A model generated the notes under the pieces. The model worked only from the letters and a program-made list of their open reading frames with translations, was not told the DNA's origin and made no database searches. 33,479 bases of DNA, taken from positions 1 through 33,479 of the forward strand of contig NZ_JACJPV010000042.1 in the NCBI RefSeq assembly GCF_014696225.1, given 5' to 3'. The DNA is from Anabaena sp. FACHB-1237 (GTDB taxonomy: Bacteria > Cyanobacteriota > Cyanobacteriia > Cyanobacteriales > Nostocaceae). Shown here piece by piece: positions 32,026 through 33,479 of this stretch. The position numbers and the translations under genes were made by a program. The stretch's first letter is position 1. Each line of letters begins with the position of its first letter.

Positions 32026-32045
32026 GGGTGAACAGTCGTTCACCC
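32026..32045 (-). terminator. Hairpin after the ATPase gene
   Basis: GGGTGAAC-AGTC-GTTCACCC, a perfect 8-bp stem 31 bases past the stop of the minus-strand ATPase gene. There is no T run on that strand, so it may instead be a repeat or a message-end stabiliser. Confidence 0.45.
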
Positions 32046-32075
32046 CTATAGGAGTCAGAATCAAGAATTTTCTCG

Positions 32076-32756
32076 CTACTCCCTACTCATATTTTCTACT
32101 TGCATTAAACGCTGTTTTAACCTTTCTGGTTCACCTTGATCAACTAAAATACCCTTTTCTAGTAAAAAAGCACCATCACAATAATCTAACTCATCCAACC
32201 GATGGGTTACCCATAAAGCCGTAATACCACGACTTTTTACCAAGTTTTGCACGCTGGCCACTAAATCTAACTGACTATCAGGATCAAGTAAAGCTGTAGG
32301 TTCATCTAATAATAACACATCACAGTGACGAGCGATCGCTCCTGCAATAGCTACCCGTTGTTTTTGTCCACCTGAGAGCGCGTAAATAGGACGTTTTTGT
32401 AAAGACAGTAAATTTACTGCTCCCAAAGCCTCTTCTACCCTAGCTTTAATCATTGCTGGGGGTAATTTTTCCTCCACCAAACCAAAAGCCACATCAGCCC
32501 CAACTGTAGGCATAACCAACTGATGATCTGGATTTTGGAATACAAAACCCACTGGATTTAAAACCTTAGCTTCTCCAGATGTAGGAGTCAATAAGCCTGC
32601 AATTAATCTTAATAAAGTTGATTTACCGCTACCATTTGTACCTAAAAGCATCCAAAATTCACCTTGAGGAATTGTGAGAGAGCAAGATTTAATTACTTGC
32701 TCTCCATTAGGCCAAAAGAAGTTTAGATCAGTAACTTCAATGCCTACTGCTGTCAT
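32076..32756 (-). CDS. ABC transporter ATPase, CbiO/EcfA-like
   Basis: A stand-alone ATP-binding subunit of 226 residues, of the type found in energy-coupling factor and cobalt/nickel importers. Walker A LLGTNGSGKSTLLRLIAG lies near residue 38, the Q-loop is GFVFQNPDHQLVMPTVGADVAF (the NPDxQ form is typical of EcfA/CbiO), and the signature is ALSGGQKQRVAIAGAIA. Walker B is VLLLDEPTALLD and the H-loop is WVTHRLDEL. AGGA lies eight bases before the ATG. It follows the 91-residue gene by 14 bases, so the two are co-transcribed. No membrane subunit is next to it; plant plastid relatives also act without an obvious partner. The substrate is unknown. Confidence 0.88.
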   Translation of the reverse strand: MTAVGIEVTDLNFFWPNGEQVIKSCSLTIPQGEFWMLLGTNGSGKSTLLRLIAGLLTPTSGEAKVLNPVGFVFQNPDHQLVMPTVGADVAFGLVEEKLPPAMIKARVEEALGAVNLLSLQKRPIYALSGGQKQRVAIAGAIARHCDVLLLDEPTALLDPDSQLDLVASVQNLVKSRGITALWVTHRLDELDYCDGAFLLEKGILVDQGEPERLKQRLMQVENMSRE

Positions 32757-32770
32757 ATTACATCCTATGG

Positions 32771-33046
32771 TTATTCAACAGCAGTAAAAGCAGCAAAGCC
32801 TGGTGGTTTACCACTGCTGGTGGCAGCACCGTCTTTCTGCACAATTTGAACTCCTGAGATTTCACTAGCACGAACAGCGATCTTCTTTTCCATTTTGCCT
32901 TCGCACTTGAGTTCAACAAGATCAGGACTACCAGAACGCATGGCTGCTAAAATTAGCTGATAAACAGCTTCAGCGTCTTCAGCAGTTTTACGTTGAACTG
33001 ATATGGGGAAAGCAGTATTTCTGATGCTTAAGTCAATGGTAAACAT
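32771..33046 (-). CDS. Small hypothetical protein, operon with the ATPase
   Basis: A 91-residue protein from the ATG at 33046. It has a mixed alpha/beta appearance: FTIDLSIRNTAFPISVQRKT, then a helix with AEDAEAVYQLILAAMRSG, then strands ELKCEGKMEKKIAVRASE and ISGVQIVQKDGA. It ends in a Gly/Pro/Ala tail. The amphipathic pattern and the balanced composition look like a conserved soluble protein, and I believe similar proteins occur widely in cyanobacteria. No function is known to me. Its stop lies 14 bases before the ATPase start. Confidence 0.75.
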   Translation of the reverse strand: MFTIDLSIRNTAFPISVQRKTAEDAEAVYQLILAAMRSGSPDLVELKCEGKMEKKIAVRASEISGVQIVQKDGAATSSGKPPGFAAFTAVE

Positions 33047-33346
33047 TTAGCAAATGACATTTGTACTGTAGGAATTATTCTAGCGTTAGTTGGTAACAGA
33101 AGAGGATTTTTCTGAAAAAATGCTTATTGGTGATGGTTAATATCATCATCATGAATTTTTTTATAAATTTTTTTTTGATATGGACTAGAAAAATTAACAA
33201 TTTGCACTTATGATAAATGAGAGAACGTAAAAAATTGTAAACTGGATTAATCACCCGGTTCATTTTCTGCTTATAGCTAAATACATCATATCTAGCTATA
33301 AGCGCATAACATCCGTAATTATAAAATATTTTGGAGATAAATTCTC
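33047..33346. promoter_or_regulatory. psbD upstream region with a perfect 10-bp inverted repeat
   Basis: CTTATAGCTA (33270-33279) is inverted at 33293-33302 (TAGCTATAAG) with a 13-base spacer, ending 44 bases before the psbD ATG. GGAGA at 33332-33336 is the ribosome binding site. The repeat may be an operator or a 5' leader hairpin controlling psbD message. A 62-codon minus-strand frame in this stretch lacks a ribosome binding site and is not called. Confidence 0.45.
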
Positions 33347-33479
33347 ATGACTATTGCAGTTGGACGCGCCCCCAGTAGAGGGTGGTTTGACGTATTAGAT
33401 GACTGGTTAAAACGCGATCGCTTTGTCTTCGTAGGTTGGTCAGGAATATTACTATTCCCCTGTGCGTTCCTGGCTTTAG
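33347..33479 (+). CDS. psbD: Photosystem II D2 protein, first 44 residues (runs off the right edge)
   Basis: D2 forms, with D1, the reaction-centre heterodimer of photosystem II and binds chlorophyll, pheophytin and plastoquinone QA. The visible part reads [20 protein letters not shown], then [20 protein letters not shown] and FLAL. This is the highly conserved cyanobacterial D2 N-terminus, including the start of the first membrane helix. The gene continues past the window; psbC usually follows with an overlap. The ribosome binding site GGAGA lies ten bases before the ATG. Confidence 0.97.
   Translation, partial: MTIAVGRAPSRGWFDVLDDWLKRDRFVFVGWSGILLFPCAFLAL

Noticed and set aside
33075..33263. 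62-codon minus-strand open frame upstream of psbD
   Set aside because: AT-rich, Lys/Phe/Ile-biased translation of low-complexity DNA, with no ribosome binding site; it lies in the psbD control region.

Overview
The window reads as chromosomal DNA of a filamentous, probably Nostocales (Anabaena/Dolichospermum-like) cyanobacterium. The evidence is psbD (photosystem II D2) at the right edge, a cyanophycin gene pair (cyanophycinase then cyanophycin synthetase), a phytol kinase-like gene, many GCGATCGC-type (HIP1) octamers, AT-rich coding DNA, and several families of short palindromic intergenic repeats. The genus is inference; the phylum is well supported.

Left end (1-3380): a decayed type III CRISPR-Cas fragment. 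An insertion-sequence end (about 1-126) abuts a 5'-truncated gene resembling the TIGR03984/Csx19 family. An intact 755-residue RAMP protein of the TIGR03986 type follows. Behind it lie a frameshifted TnpB remnant with an IS200/IS605-type right end, a reverse-strand fragment that looks like the tail of a WYL-type protein, and a repeat element that recurs near 29.5 kb. No CRISPR array is visible.

3380-8749 (minus strand): housekeeping genes clpB, glyoxalase I, a yeast-type cytosine deaminase and dnaA, with palindromes and a MITE-like element between them. 8898-12592 (plus strand): a lipoprotein Deg/HtrA protease, peptide deformylase, and a type II restriction-modification pair. The ApaLI-like endonuclease of that pair is split by a one-base insertion in an A8 run, while the methyltransferase is intact. 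Then come yidD (minus) and a phytol kinase-like gene (plus).

13899-20064 is the most interesting region: a peptide export cluster. It has an HlyD-type adaptor, a C39-peptidase ABC transporter, and at least five small double-glycine precursor genes. The leaders are alike (L/I-S/T-x-x-E/Q-Q-E-x-x-x-G-G), but the predicted exported parts are completely different: Pro/Gly/Ser/Gln repeats, an Asn-rich peptide, a highly charged peptide, a two-Cys peptide encoded on the opposite strand, and a 40-residue Gly/His/Tyr/Trp-only-like peptide containing a perfect 30-bp duplication. No modifying enzyme is present in the window.

20365-24783 (minus strand): a small membrane protein, larB, a family 5 substrate-binding lipoprotein, a 50-codon gene with a good ribosome binding site, ispF and trmD. 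25327-30814 (plus strand): a 39-codon gene, cphB, cphA, a VapC-like remnant on the minus strand, and cysK. 31152-33046 (minus strand): tRNA-Asn, a NYN-domain RNase-like protein, a CbiO/EcfA-like ATPase and a small conserved-looking protein. The window closes with the 5' end of psbD behind a perfect 10-bp inverted repeat.
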